From Treponema sp. (GTDB lineage: Bacteria; Spirochaetota; Spirochaetia; Treponematales; Breznakiellaceae), in NCBI GenBank assembly GCA_009781475.1, contig WQYB01000004.1, positions 19,647 through 83,646 on the forward strand: a stretch of DNA of 64,000 bases. Direction: 5' to 3'. The position numbers and the translations under genes were made by a program. The notes under the pieces are model-generated. The model was not told where the DNA came from. It saw only the letters and a program-made list of their open reading frames with translations, and ran no database searches. Positions 1 to 8,539 of this stretch are shown here, one piece after another (the first letter of the stretch is position 1; each line of letters begins with the position of its first letter).

Positions 1-434
1 CCTCTGGCTTCGCTGACAAGAGTACTTGTATTATTTGAACCGATTGAAACAAGAATTATTTTTTTTGAACGTGCAGGCAGGGTAGATAAGTATTGTTCAG
101 CGAAAGTTAAAGCACTGCCTATATTTTGCCCGCTTTCAATCGGATACTGTAAAAGTATTCTGCCGATAATTGTTTCAACATCACCAACGCCGGAGATACG
201 CCTTGCAACATCAAGTCTTGAAGTTCCTGAAAAAGTAATTAAATGGAATGTATCGCCAACCCTTAAAAACTCAGAAAGAAAAGCTCCGGTTAAATAATTA
301 TTAACATTATCATAAGAAGAGCTCATACCTGACGATGTATCCAAAAGTAAAACCAAATCGATAGGGGAACTTTGTCCGTATACGATAAACCCAGCGCATA
401 TAATCAATATTAATGCCAGAATAGTCCTTTTCAT
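1..434 (-). CDS. Exported von Willebrand factor A domain protein (partial, 3' part beyond window)
   Basis: The gene starts at an ATG at 434 and runs off the left edge, so only about 144 residues are visible. The first 20 or so residues (MKRTILALILIICAGFIVYG) form a signal peptide. Directly after it comes a strand ending in DTSSGMSSS, the MIDAS metal-binding motif DxSxS of VWA domains, with Ser at the usual places. The visible fold continues with a strand FHLITFSG typical of VWA domains. It lies 18 nt after greA and reads in the same direction, so it is probably the third gene of that operon. VWA domains bind protein ligands through a divalent metal; the partner is unknown. Identity of the domain is well supported; the full-length architecture is not visible. 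Confidence 0.75.
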   Translation of the reverse strand, partial: MKRTILALILIICAGFIVYGQSSPIDLVLLLDTSSGMSSSYDNVNNYLTGAFLSEFLRVGDTFHLITFSGTSRLDVARRISGVGDVETIIGRILLQYPIESGQNIGSALTFAEQYLSTLPARSKKIILVSIGSNNTSTLVSEAR

Positions 435-452
435 AATCACCCCTTAAAACAC

Positions 453-3221
453 TCAGATTTCAGCTTGCGTTATTTTTTCTACCAAATAAGAGTTCCTTTC
501 TTCATTTATGGCGAACTCAAATTTTTCGCCTTCAGATTTATTAAGTATAGCATTTCCGAACGGAGAAAGATAGGAAATAATATTATTATTTGGGTCAGAT
601 TCCCATGGTCCAAGAATGGTAAATACCTCTTGTCTGCCTATTGTTTCATTATTTAGGAATACCTTTGTTCCAAATGAAACCTTGGAAGTATTAACTGATT
701 TTGGATCAAATAACTGAGCTCTTTCGATATCCTCTTTTAACTTGGCTACCTGCGAATTAAGCTGTTCCTGCTTTTCTTTTGCTGCCTTGTATTCGGCATT
801 TTCTCTTAGATCGCCCAAAGAAAGAGCATATTCTATTTCCTTTGAGTTTGCAGGGACCTCTACATCCATGATATGTGAAAGTTGTTTCTTTTTTTCTTCG
901 AACATTGCCATGGTAACCATTAATCCTCTTGAAACCTTTTTTTCAACATCGCCAAGGAACTTAAAGCCAGGATATTTATCAAGAATTCTGGATCGCAGAT
1001 TCAGTTTATCCTGGGGATCAAGGTCTTTTACGCCGTTTATAAATGTAAATATTCTGATAATCGCTTCTTCATCGGAATTATCGATAAACGTTGTTATTTC
1101 ACCGTCTTTAAAAAGAACATTGTGTACAAGTTTATTAATTTTACGGTTTTCAACAGTATCCTTATGATTTTTAATATCACGGAAAGTAATATCCAGAATA
1201 TGAATAAGGGTTATGATTTGTTTTTCTATGTTTATATTTGCAGCTTTAAACCAGCTTTTTTCCCTTGCGTTTTTAAACAGCCATACAACAGCTTCCCGGC
1301 TGTCACGATATTGATCAAAACAATCACCGCAAAGAATTGCCAGTTTATCTTCAAAACCGCCTTCTTCCAGTTGTTCTGTAATTAACGGTAACTGAGAATA
1401 AGGGAATAATTTGATGTAAACATCCGGCCATTCTGATATATGCGCTTTGATGTTGCTCAAAAGTTCAGTTTTTAATTTTGAATCTTTCATATTTTTAAAC
1501 ATCAAAGGAACATCTTTAATGTTCGAAAAAACATCCTGAAAACTAACAGTTAGAGATGATTTTAAATGAGTGTAATTTTTATTGGAAGAAAGCTCATTAA
1601 TAAGCAGATAACTTGCCGCTGCATATTCGGCGTTTTGATTAATGGATTCTGTACTTTTACGTGAATCCGAAGCGGAAGCAGAAACTGAAGATAAAAAGTT
1701 TGTAAAATATGAAAACATTTCTGTAAAGTATTCAGAATCCGGATCTGCTTTTTTATTGCCGGTATAATCCCTGAAAGCAGAAATTTTATCATAAAAGTTT
1801 TTCTGAGCGGCAAATTCACTGTAAAGTTTTTCCGTAACACTGACCTGGCTGTCACGCACAATAAAGACATCACTATTATCAGGATCTATTCCAAAGTCGG
1901 GATTTGATTTTAAAATATCACGCGCTCTTGAACTCCATGTTGACCATTCACTTACAGTAAGCAAAGCAGGAGAAAGCTCTGCTTTTATTTTTTTCATATC
2001 ACAGGCATTGCCGAAACTTTTAATAATTGTTTTTAATGTCCAGATTATATTATCATCTTTGTCTTTGATTTTTTCCCTGATTTCGTCTCTTTTTTTTGTA
2101 GCTTTTAAAACCCAGATATGTTCTTTAGAAAGAGTCTGAAGAGCGTCAACTGCCATTTTTAATGACATTGAATGCCCCCGTTTTTTCATAAAATCAATTT
2201 TTATTTCGTCACCTGCAATACCTGCAATACGTCCTACACCCCATGTTCTGTGATAAACGAAATTTCCTTTATCAAATGATATATGCTTTTCAAAGTCGGC
2301 AATTGCCTGATGTACAGCACGGTAATTCTCGGAAAGGTTTGAAATTCTTATATATTCATCAAGCTGGCTGTGTGCTGCGTATTTCTTTTTGTAACATTCG
2401 ATTATTTCCCTTCTTGCATGAACATCCTTTTCATCATATTCAAGGATGATTTTTAAAATTTTAATTGCGGTATCGACATTTATGTTTTTATACTTTGCGT
2501 AAAGTTCGTTGAGAAGCGACACTGCTTTATCATCACTTACGGCTTTTGCAATTTTTTTCTGAATGTGAAGAAAGAAGTCAATGTCTTCAACGTTTATATT
2601 TACAAGTTTTTCCCATATTTCACGGATATTTGCAAAGTTCGCCTTGTTAATATAGCGGTGAAGAGCTTTTTTATAATAATCAATTGTTTCTTCTTTATTA
2701 TTTTGTTTTTCATAATGTTCAGCAATGGATTTTACAATGTCAGCTTCTTCAAAATCAACTTTTACAAGTCTTTCCCAAACATCAAATATTTTATCATCTT
2801 CGTTATCATTTTTATAACAATCAGCAAGAGTGCGAAGAGCGTATTTTGATTCACCGTAATCCAGAATTCTTTCGCATAAGTATTTTACAATGTTCCATTT
2901 ATGGTTATCTAAAAAGATAGAAACAAGATTTATTATCGCCGAATCATCAATTATCTGACGAGATAAAGCGATCATTCCGGAAAGGTAAAGGGCGATTATG
3001 CTGTTTCTTGTGTTTGTTAGATGATCGTCACATGTTTTTTTAAGATCATCCAAAACTTTTTCTTCACGGGCTTTTTTAAGGATTACATCAAGGTCTTTAA
3101 ACTGGTTAGTTGAATAATTACCGAGACTTGCTCTTGTCCATTTTTCTTCGTTAAGAGTTTCATGTAAATTCTTCAGAAGTGTCTGGGCGTTTTCTGATTG
3201 TGTTACTGCAGTTTCACTCAT
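453..3221 (-). CDS. greA: Giant GreA-family transcription elongation factor with TPR-like N-terminal region
   Basis: 922 residues, about six times the usual GreA length of roughly 158. The C-terminal 160 residues are a complete GreA/GreB: a coiled coil carrying the acidic tip motif GDLRENAEYKAAKE, whose Asp and Glu reach into the RNA polymerase secondary channel to rescue backtracked complexes, then the FKBP-like domain. The first 300 residues look helical and TPR-like (repeats such as KSIAEHYEKQNNKEETIDYYKKAL). Around residues 320-365 there is a small beta domain with YHRTWGVGRIAGI. I know this oversized architecture from spirochaetes (Treponema, Borrelia). The ATG at 3221 follows a GAGGAG ribosome-binding site. 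A TPR gene precedes it by 20 nt and the VWA gene follows by 18 nt, suggesting one operon. Confidence 0.9.
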   Translation of the reverse strand: MSETAVTQSENAQTLLKNLHETLNEEKWTRASLGNYSTNQFKDLDVILKKAREEKVLDDLKKTCDDHLTNTRNSIIALYLSGMIALSRQIIDDSAIINLVSIFLDNHKWNIVKYLCERILDYGESKYALRTLADCYKNDNEDDKIFDVWERLVKVDFEEADIVKSIAEHYEKQNNKEETIDYYKKALHRYINKANFANIREIWEKLVNINVEDIDFFLHIQKKIAKAVSDDKAVSLLNELYAKYKNINVDTAIKILKIILEYDEKDVHARREIIECYKKKYAAHSQLDEYIRISNLSENYRAVHQAIADFEKHISFDKGNFVYHRTWGVGRIAGIAGDEIKIDFMKKRGHSMSLKMAVDALQTLSKEHIWVLKATKKRDEIREKIKDKDDNIIWTLKTIIKSFGNACDMKKIKAELSPALLTVSEWSTWSSRARDILKSNPDFGIDPDNSDVFIVRDSQVSVTEKLYSEFAAQKNFYDKISAFRDYTGNKKADPDSEYFTEMFSYFTNFLSSVSASASDSRKSTESINQNAEYAAASYLLINELSSNKNYTHLKSSLTVSFQDVFSNIKDVPLMFKNMKDSKLKTELLSNIKAHISEWPDVYIKLFPYSQLPLITEQLEEGGFEDKLAILCGDCFDQYRDSREAVVWLFKNAREKSWFKAANINIEKQIITLIHILDITFRDIKNHKDTVENRKINKLVHNVLFKDGEITTFIDNSDEEAIIRIFTFINGVKDLDPQDKLNLRSRILDKYPGFKFLGDVEKKVSRGLMVTMAMFEEKKKQLSHIMDVEVPANSKEIEYALSLGDLRENAEYKAAKEKQEQLNSQVAKLKEDIERAQLFDPKSVNTSKVSFGTKVFLNNETIGRQEVFTILGPWESDPNNNIISYLSPFGNAILNKSEGEKFEFAINEERNSYLVEKITQAEI

Positions 3222-3241
3222 AATTTTAACTCCTCATCAAT

Positions 3242-4204
3242 CTAACCGGCATACATATTATAAATGTCCGGATCGGTAACTTTTATTTTTAATAAGGTTT
3301 CTTCTATCAGCGAAGAATCCTCACGGTTAATTTCATAATAATCAATCAGCCAAAAATAATGATTTAAAAGTTTTGGTTTTAAATCATCCTGTTTTGCAGG
3401 ATTTGATTCATACTCGGCTTCCAGTGAAAAAATCGACTGTTTAAGTCTGCCGGCTTCCATTTGTTTTAACTCTCGTTTAACGGAAAAAACTCCCCATAAA
3501 TACCCATATACCGGTATCCAATAGGAAATTTGCCCCTCTTTATAACCCAATTCACGGACTTTATCACGAAGTTTCAAAATTAAAGCCGATTCCAAAAACC
3601 TTATATCAATCTTTGAAGGATCGATAAAAAATGCTTCTCTAAAAAGTGCTTTGGCAGTTTTAACCTGGGATAATAAAGCGTTTACATCCGCTACTTCCGC
3701 AAGTATTTCGGCATCTTCTTTTCTGATACGCAAAGCCTGTTCAAGATAATCAAGGGCTTCATCGTAATTGCCAAGTCCTTTGCAGCAGCGTCCTGTAAAA
3801 AGCAATAAACCATAATCATTCTGATTAGACGGATTACTTAATAATCCTTCAAAAAAAAACAACGCTTTGGAATAAACATAAAATCTTATAGCATATTGGC
3901 ATTGTTCAAAATCAGATTCAGAATTTTTATTTAAATGATCCAAGAAAACATGATACTGCTTAAATTGTGATATAATAAGCGAGCCTTTTTCGAAAGGGTT
4001 TTCTATCTCATCAATCCTCCTGGTATTTTCAAGCCACCAATTAACGCATTTAAGCGCATGCTTGATTTCTTCATTTTCAAAGTCTTGTTCTAAAGCCTGT
4101 TCCAAAAGCAAACAAGCGGTTATTACATCCGAGGCTTTCAGTTTTTCATAGGCTTTCTTTATAAGCTCTACGCTACCTTGGAGCGAAACCTGTTCATTTT
4201 CCAT
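3242..4204 (-). CDS. Tetratricopeptide-repeat protein
   Basis: 320 residues without signal peptide or membrane segment, so probably cytoplasmic. Helical repeats of TPR type are visible, clearest around residues 130-200 (GRCCKGLGNYDEALDYLEQA, then VNALLSQVKTAKALFREAF). TPRs mediate protein-protein contacts; no enzymatic motif is visible. It heads the minus-strand set TPR - greA - VWA, with 20 nt to greA. A promoter in the divergent gap (TTGTCA, 16 nt, TATACT, about 13 nt before the ATG) probably drives it; no Shine-Dalgarno is evident, so its leader is very short. The function is unknown; co-transcription with greA hints at a transcription-related role, but that is inference only. Confidence 0.7.
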   Translation of the reverse strand: MENEQVSLQGSVELIKKAYEKLKASDVITACLLLEQALEQDFENEEIKHALKCVNWWLENTRRIDEIENPFEKGSLIISQFKQYHVFLDHLNKNSESDFEQCQYAIRFYVYSKALFFFEGLLSNPSNQNDYGLLLFTGRCCKGLGNYDEALDYLEQALRIRKEDAEILAEVADVNALLSQVKTAKALFREAFFIDPSKIDIRFLESALILKLRDKVRELGYKEGQISYWIPVYGYLWGVFSVKRELKQMEAGRLKQSIFSLEAEYESNPAKQDDLKPKLLNHYFWLIDYYEINREDSSLIEETLLKIKVTDPDIYNMYAG

Positions 4205-4230
4205 TATTTCTTATATTAGTATACCATTTT

Positions 4231-4267
4231 TTGACAGTTTGACAATAGTACCCTCGGCATGTATGAT
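4231..4267 (+). promoter_or_regulatory. rpe sigma-70 promoter
   Basis: TTGACA at 4239-4244, a 17-nt spacer and TATGAT at 4262-4267 make an almost perfect sigma-70 promoter. A second TTGACA lies at 4231-4236. The expected transcription start near 4274 is downstream of the ATG at 4259, which decides the rpe start codon. The divergent TPR-greA promoter overlaps this stretch. Confidence 0.75.
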
Positions 4268-4294
4268 ATCAATATATTTATTAAGGTAAAAGAA

Positions 4295-4945
4295 TTGAAT
4301 AAAATCATTATATCTCCGTCAATTTTATCAGCTGATTTCTCGGATTTTGGAAGCGCTGTATCTCAGATCGATGCTTCAGGAGCCGGATGGGTCCACATGG
4401 ATGTTATGGATGGTTCATTTGTACCGAATATTACATTTGGTCATCATCTTGTGCGGGCTCTTAGAGGCAGAACTAAATCAATTATCGATGTTCATCTAAT
4501 GGTAGTTCAGCCGGGACGTTTCATAAAAAAATTCGCTGATTGCGGAGCCGATATAATCACATTTCATTATGAATCTGAGGTACATTCGCAAAAATTTTTA
4601 ACAGAAATCCGAGATTTGGGTATAAAAGCCGGTATTGCCATTGCGCCATCTACGCCTTATATGGTTCTTGAAGATATACTTCCGTATATTGATTTGGCTT
4701 TAATTATGACTGTAAATCCCGGTTTTGGCGGGCAGGCTCTAATTCCGGAATGTCTTAAAAAAGTAGAAAAATTGAAAGAAATCAGAGAAAAAGCCGGGTT
4801 AAATTTCCGAATTTCTGTTGACGGCGGAATTAATGAACAAACAGCTGAACAAGCCAAAAAAGCGGGTGCTGATACACTGGTAATAGGTTCAGCCTTTTTT
4901 TCTCATCAAGATAAAAAATCATTAATTTCCAAACTCCAAAACTAG
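4295..4945 (+). CDS. rpe: Ribulose-phosphate 3-epimerase
   Basis: Interconverts ribulose 5-phosphate and xylulose 5-phosphate in the pentose phosphate pathway. Family hallmarks are all present: SPSILSADF at the N-terminus, HMDVMDGSFVPN with the metal-binding His and Asp, DVHLMV, VNPGFGGQ and SVDGGI near the C-terminus of the TIM barrel. An ATG at 4259 is open in the same frame, but it lies upstream of the -10 box. I therefore choose the TTG at 4295, which follows TTAAGG with 8 nt spacing and places the protein start right before IIISPSIL, as in other epimerases. That gives 216 residues, the usual length. It is followed after 39 nt by an exported TPR gene. Confidence 0.93.
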   Translation: MNKIIISPSILSADFSDFGSAVSQIDASGAGWVHMDVMDGSFVPNITFGHHLVRALRGRTKSIIDVHLMVVQPGRFIKKFADCGADIITFHYESEVHSQKFLTEIRDLGIKAGIAIAPSTPYMVLEDILPYIDLALIMTVNPGFGGQALIPECLKKVEKLKEIREKAGLNFRISVDGGINEQTAEQAKKAGADTLVIGSAFFSHQDKKSLISKLQN

Positions 4946-4984
4946 GTAAAATTATTGGCATTTTAATAAGGAATTCATTATAAT

Positions 4985-5902
4985 ATGGTTATGAGGCAAA
5001 TAAATTACATATTTTGGCCTATTTTATTGGTTTTTTTACTGTTCCCTGCTGTTTTTTCTCTTGGTCAAGGACATGAGCAGGATCAATATATCCGGAGATT
5101 TCAAAACGGCGCTCAATTTTATAATATTTCACGTTTTGAAGAAGCAGCTGTGGAATTCCGCAGAGCTCAGGAAATTTCTCAAACCTTAAACGAAAGAGCA
5201 GGGGCGCTGTATTGGGTTATTTTAAGTCAGCTTGCATATTCTGATTTTGGTTCTGCCATAAGAGATATGGATGAACTTGAAAGAATAGCTCCGAACTCTA
5301 CATACGCAAGGGATATGATTTATCATCGTGCAAGGGTTTATCATATGCAGGGATATTATGAAGACGCTATCTTTTTATTTAACCGTTATAATTCTTTAAC
5401 AACCGATGCCGACCGTGAATCGGCAGATCGAAGAGCAGCGGCTTTTTTCTGGATGGGTGAATGTCTTTATTCGTTAAATCAATTTGATGAAGCGGAAAAG
5501 TTTTATGCCTGGGTTATTGGAAGATATCCGGAAAGCCCTAAAATAGAAGCTGCCGCCTACCGGTTGGATCTGATAAAACACAAAAAAATTGAAGCAGAAC
5601 TTCTAGCCCTTTTGCAATGGAGTCATGAAGAGTCTTTAAGAACAAGTGAAGAGCACCAAAGAATAATAAGAACTTATGAACATACACTTAATTTATTTCA
5701 AAGAAGGATGGCGGATAATATTCAATCAGGCAATTTATTACAGGAATTAAATGAACAGCCGGATATTTTTGATATTATTGGTTTTGATGAGCCGTCAAAC
5801 TTTGATTCAAGGAGCGGGCTTGTTGACAGAGCCATACAGCTGGAAAACGAATTACAAGCTATTATCAGGCAGCTTGAACCTCAATTAGGAGGAACATGGT
5901 GA
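4985..5902 (+). CDS. Exported TPR protein (BamD/CpoB-like style)
   Basis: 305 residues. An N-terminal signal peptide (hydrophobic run IFWPILLVFLLFPAVFSL) leads into several TPR units: NGAQFYNISRFEEAAVEFRR, MIYHRARVYHMQGYYEDAIF and FFWMGECLYSLNQFDEAEKF. The spacing and the pattern FYAWVIGRYPESPKIEAAAY resemble the periplasmic TPR proteins that organise outer-membrane assembly or division (BamD, CpoB), but no lipobox Cys is present. The last 100 residues are charged and helical. Two ATGs (4985 and 4991) are possible starts. The stop overlaps the next gene's start, so the two are translationally coupled. The precise role is unknown. Confidence 0.7.
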   Translation: MVMRQINYIFWPILLVFLLFPAVFSLGQGHEQDQYIRRFQNGAQFYNISRFEEAAVEFRRAQEISQTLNERAGALYWVILSQLAYSDFGSAIRDMDELERIAPNSTYARDMIYHRARVYHMQGYYEDAIFLFNRYNSLTTDADRESADRRAAAFFWMGECLYSLNQFDEAEKFYAWVIGRYPESPKIEAAAYRLDLIKHKKIEAELLALLQWSHEESLRTSEEHQRIIRTYEHTLNLFQRRMADNIQSGNLLQELNEQPDIFDIIGFDEPSNFDSRSGLVDRAIQLENELQAIIRQLEPQLGGTW

Positions 5903-6867
5903 ACTTAAAAAAAATATTTTTTTATCTTTTAATTTTCTTTTTAATAAACATTTCTGTATTTGCTGCTGACATTAAAGTAGGAAATATACGTCTTGTTTTA
6001 AATGAACGGACAGGCGCTTATGTTTTGTATTATCTTGACGGCAGGCGTTATGAGCAATTATTTAACCGAAGTCAATCAACAAGTTATACTTCGATTTATA
6101 TTGACGGTAATGTTTCCCGCCTTGGAAGCAGGCCTTTTCGCACTAGATATGAAAATAGAAACGGAATTCCTTCAATTATATTTGAATCTCCGAATTTAAG
6201 GGTTACTAAAAGTTTTACATTTATAATGACAGGTAATTCTCAGCAAATAAACGGGGTAATGGTAACATATAATGTTCTTAATATAGGGAATACAAATACC
6301 ATAGTTGGTTTGCGTATGCTTCTTGATACTAGTTTGGGTGAAGGAAGAGGAAGAATACCGTTTATATCAAACAGCCGTAATATTACAGATGAAACACTTA
6401 TAAGAGATGCTTCAGGTGAAAGGTATTGGATTTCCCGCGGACCAAAAGTTTCGTTAATGGGAAGTATTAGAAATCCATTGGATAATACGGAAAAAGCGCC
6501 TGATTTTATTTATTTTGCAAACTGGAAAAGATTAAATGAAGCTCCATGGATGCTCGATTATTCAGAAGGACGTGCTTTTGGAAATGATTCTGCTGTTTGT
6601 TACTTTTATGAACCTGCTTTACTAAGTCCTGGCAGCGATTTTTCCTATTCATTTTTTCTAACTGCTGAAGATGCTGATTGGTATAATATACCGGTTCAAA
6701 ATGTTATAGAAACGTTATCCGTTAATCCGGTTGAAAGTGAAAGACTGGATATGAATATTTTAATTGAGCTGCAGGAAACATTAAGAAGATTTATTTCAGG
6801 ACAAATAAACCTTACTGAACAGGAATTATTTGAAATCGAAAGAACAATTGAAAGATACAGGCAGTAA
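5896..6867 (+). CDS. Exported protein of unknown function
   Basis: 323 residues with a clear signal peptide ending in ISVFAAD (AxA-type cleavage after about residue 23). The mature part is beta-rich (IKVGNIRLVLNERTGAYVLY, then TSYTSIYIDGNVSRLGSRPF) and ends in a short helical segment with two Glu-rich turns. I do not recognise the family. An AGGAGG sits only 3 nt before the ATG at 5896 and 6 nt before the in-frame GTG at 5899, so the GTG may be the true start; the protein differs by one residue. It overlaps the preceding exported TPR gene by 7 nt and is followed after 8 nt by a membrane TPR protein. The three genes probably act together in the envelope. Confidence 0.6.
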   Translation: MVNLKKIFFYLLIFFLINISVFAADIKVGNIRLVLNERTGAYVLYYLDGRRYEQLFNRSQSTSYTSIYIDGNVSRLGSRPFRTRYENRNGIPSIIFESPNLRVTKSFTFIMTGNSQQINGVMVTYNVLNIGNTNTIVGLRMLLDTSLGEGRGRIPFISNSRNITDETLIRDASGERYWISRGPKVSLMGSIRNPLDNTEKAPDFIYFANWKRLNEAPWMLDYSEGRAFGNDSAVCYFYEPALLSPGSDFSYSFFLTAEDADWYNIPVQNVIETLSVNPVESERLDMNILIELQETLRRFISGQINLTEQELFEIERTIERYRQ

Positions 6868-6875
6868 TATCAAAT

Positions 6876-7991
6876 ATGAAAGCCGATCCTATTTTAAACA
6901 AGGCAGCTTTACTTGCAAAAAAACGTTTTTATGAAGAAGCGCTGAAAATATTAAAAGAGGAAGAAGACAGGTACTACGGTTCATTTAAATATTATTATCT
7001 TTATGCTGTTATATCTTTATATTCAGGAAGTTTTGCTGAAGCTCATGAATATTTTAATTTAGCAAGAAAAATTAAAATTAAAGATCCGCAAACGATGCTG
7101 GGACAGGCTGTTCTTTATCTTAGGCGCATGAATACAGGGCAGGCTGTTGAGTATTATTTAAATGTTCAGGAAATGGAGCCGAAAAACAGAATAGCTAAAA
7201 AAGCATTAGCTGTTATACGCAAATATTCCGCGTCTGAAGCATTGTCTGACTGGCTTTCTTTTGACAGATTAAAAAAACTATTTCCTGCGATTCCCTCTGC
7301 CGGTATAGAAACAAAAAAGGCTGTTAATACAATTATTGTTTTATCTTTAGTATTGCTTGTCAGTTACGGAGTTCTGACAATTATAAATATTTTACCGAAT
7401 CCTTTCAGAAACAGAAACCAAAGACCGGCAGCTGATTTTATACTGACACCGCAGGAGAGGGGTAATCCCGTTCAGGTTGACGGTTTTTACAGATATATTC
7501 TAACCCGTGATGAAGCTGTTAGTTTATATGATAATGCACTTAATCTTTTTACATCTTACCGTGATGAAGCTGCAAAAATAAATATAAACCGTATTTTAGA
7601 ATCAAACGCTTCGGAAGGATTAAAAAACAGGGCTCGTCATATTCTGGATAACATGGAAGTTCCGGGTTTTGATAATTTTAACAGAAGAGATAATCCTTCA
7701 TATTCGGATGTAAAAGATGAAACAATTATTTACAGAGATGTACATGTTATCTGGAGAGGCATGGCTACAAATGTTGAAATTACAAATGAATATACACGTT
7801 TTGATTTTCTGGTAGGTTATGATACAAGAAGAACATTGGAAGGTATAGTACCAGTTATTTTTTACAGCCCTGTTGCAATTAATATAGAGCGGCCTTTAGA
7901 AGTATTGGGCAGGATAAGACTTATGCCGACATATTCTGAAATAATGCTGGAAGGTGTTGCGATACATCAATCCGGCAGACTGGAAAATTAA
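6876..7991 (+). CDS. Membrane-anchored TPR protein
   Basis: 371 residues. The N-terminal 125 residues carry TPR-like helices (AALLAKKRFYEEALKILKEE, VISLYSGSFAEAHEYFNLAR, AVLYLRRMNTGQAVEYYLNV). A single transmembrane segment, roughly residues 150-170 (IIVLSLVLLVSYGVLTIINI), separates them from a C-terminal domain of about 190 residues. With no cleavable signal peptide the TPR part should be cytoplasmic and the C-terminal part periplasmic. The C-terminal domain has no motif I recognise. It forms a three-gene unit with the two exported proteins just upstream and ends 9 nt short of convergent dtd. The function is unknown; linking a cytoplasmic partner to the periplasmic neighbours is a guess from topology. 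Confidence 0.6.
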   Translation: MKADPILNKAALLAKKRFYEEALKILKEEEDRYYGSFKYYYLYAVISLYSGSFAEAHEYFNLARKIKIKDPQTMLGQAVLYLRRMNTGQAVEYYLNVQEMEPKNRIAKKALAVIRKYSASEALSDWLSFDRLKKLFPAIPSAGIETKKAVNTIIVLSLVLLVSYGVLTIINILPNPFRNRNQRPAADFILTPQERGNPVQVDGFYRYILTRDEAVSLYDNALNLFTSYRDEAAKININRILESNASEGLKNRARHILDNMEVPGFDNFNRRDNPSYSDVKDETIIYRDVHVIWRGMATNVEITNEYTRFDFLVGYDTRRTLEGIVPVIFYSPVAINIERPLEVLGRIRLMPTYSEIMLEGVAIHQSGRLEN

Positions 7992-8000
7992 AGAGAACTC

Positions 8001-8477
8001 TTATTGCAATAGTGACTGACACTCTTTAGTATTCAATAAAATCGTAACAGGACCATCATTTGTGTAGTTAACTTTCATACTTGCCTGGAATTCGCCGCTT
8101 TCGCAAACAAGGTCGTGTTTTACAATTGCTTTTTTAAAATATTCATAGAGTTGATTTGCTTTTTGAGGCGGAGCTGCTTCATCAAATGACGGGCGTCTTC
8201 CTTTTCTGGCATCGCCAAGTAAGGTAAATTGCGAAATCGCAAGTACTCCTGCAGATTTGTCAGTTTCATATAAATCTTTTAATGATAGATTCATTTTTCC
8301 ATTATTATCTTTAAAAATTCTAAGATAGGCGATTTTTTCGGCAAGCCAATCTGCATCAGATTCATTATCATCATGAGCTATACCAAGATATACTAAAAGT
8401 CCCGATTTAATTTCACCTTTTACAACGCCGTCTACACTTACACTGGCGTTTAGTACTCTTTGAACAACAGCTTTCAT
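8001..8477 (-). CDS. dtd: D-aminoacyl-tRNA deacylase
   Basis: 158 residues, close to the usual 145-150. It removes D-amino acids (and misloaded glycine) from tRNA as a proofreading enzyme. The N-terminus MKAVVQRVLNASVSVDG is typical. Both family active-site motifs are seen: SQFTLLGD (canonical SQFTL) and NDGPVTILL (canonical NxGPVT with the cross-subunit Gly-cisPro). The start at 8477 has a GAGG Shine-Dalgarno 9 nt before it. A CACGGAG-type repeat occupies the 62-nt gap behind prs, and the gene converges on the TPR gene ending at 7991. Confidence 0.95.
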   Translation of the reverse strand: MKAVVQRVLNASVSVDGVVKGEIKSGLLVYLGIAHDDNESDADWLAEKIAYLRIFKDNNGKMNLSLKDLYETDKSAGVLAISQFTLLGDARKGRRPSFDEAAPPQKANQLYEYFKKAIVKHDLVCESGEFQASMKVNYTNDGPVTILLNTKECQSLLQ

Positions 8478-8495
8478 AAAATAAACCTCATAAAA

Positions 8496-8525
8496 ACTCT
8501 GTGTCTCCGTGCCTCCGTGTGAGGT
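8496..8525. repeat. CACGGAG-family interspersed repeat (single arm)
   Basis: On the minus strand this reads CACACGGAGGCACGGAGACA, a tandem 7-9 nt ACGGAG unit. Almost the same sequence lies at 33727-33752, and paired arms lie at 31224-31307, 54549-54626 and 56981-57060. It sits in the prs-dtd gap. Confidence 0.8.
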
Positions 8526-8539
8526 CTTTTTTATTAATT

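Noticed and set aside
4259..4294. Upstream ATG start of rpe
   Set aside because: It lies upstream of the -10 box and adds a non-conserved extension.
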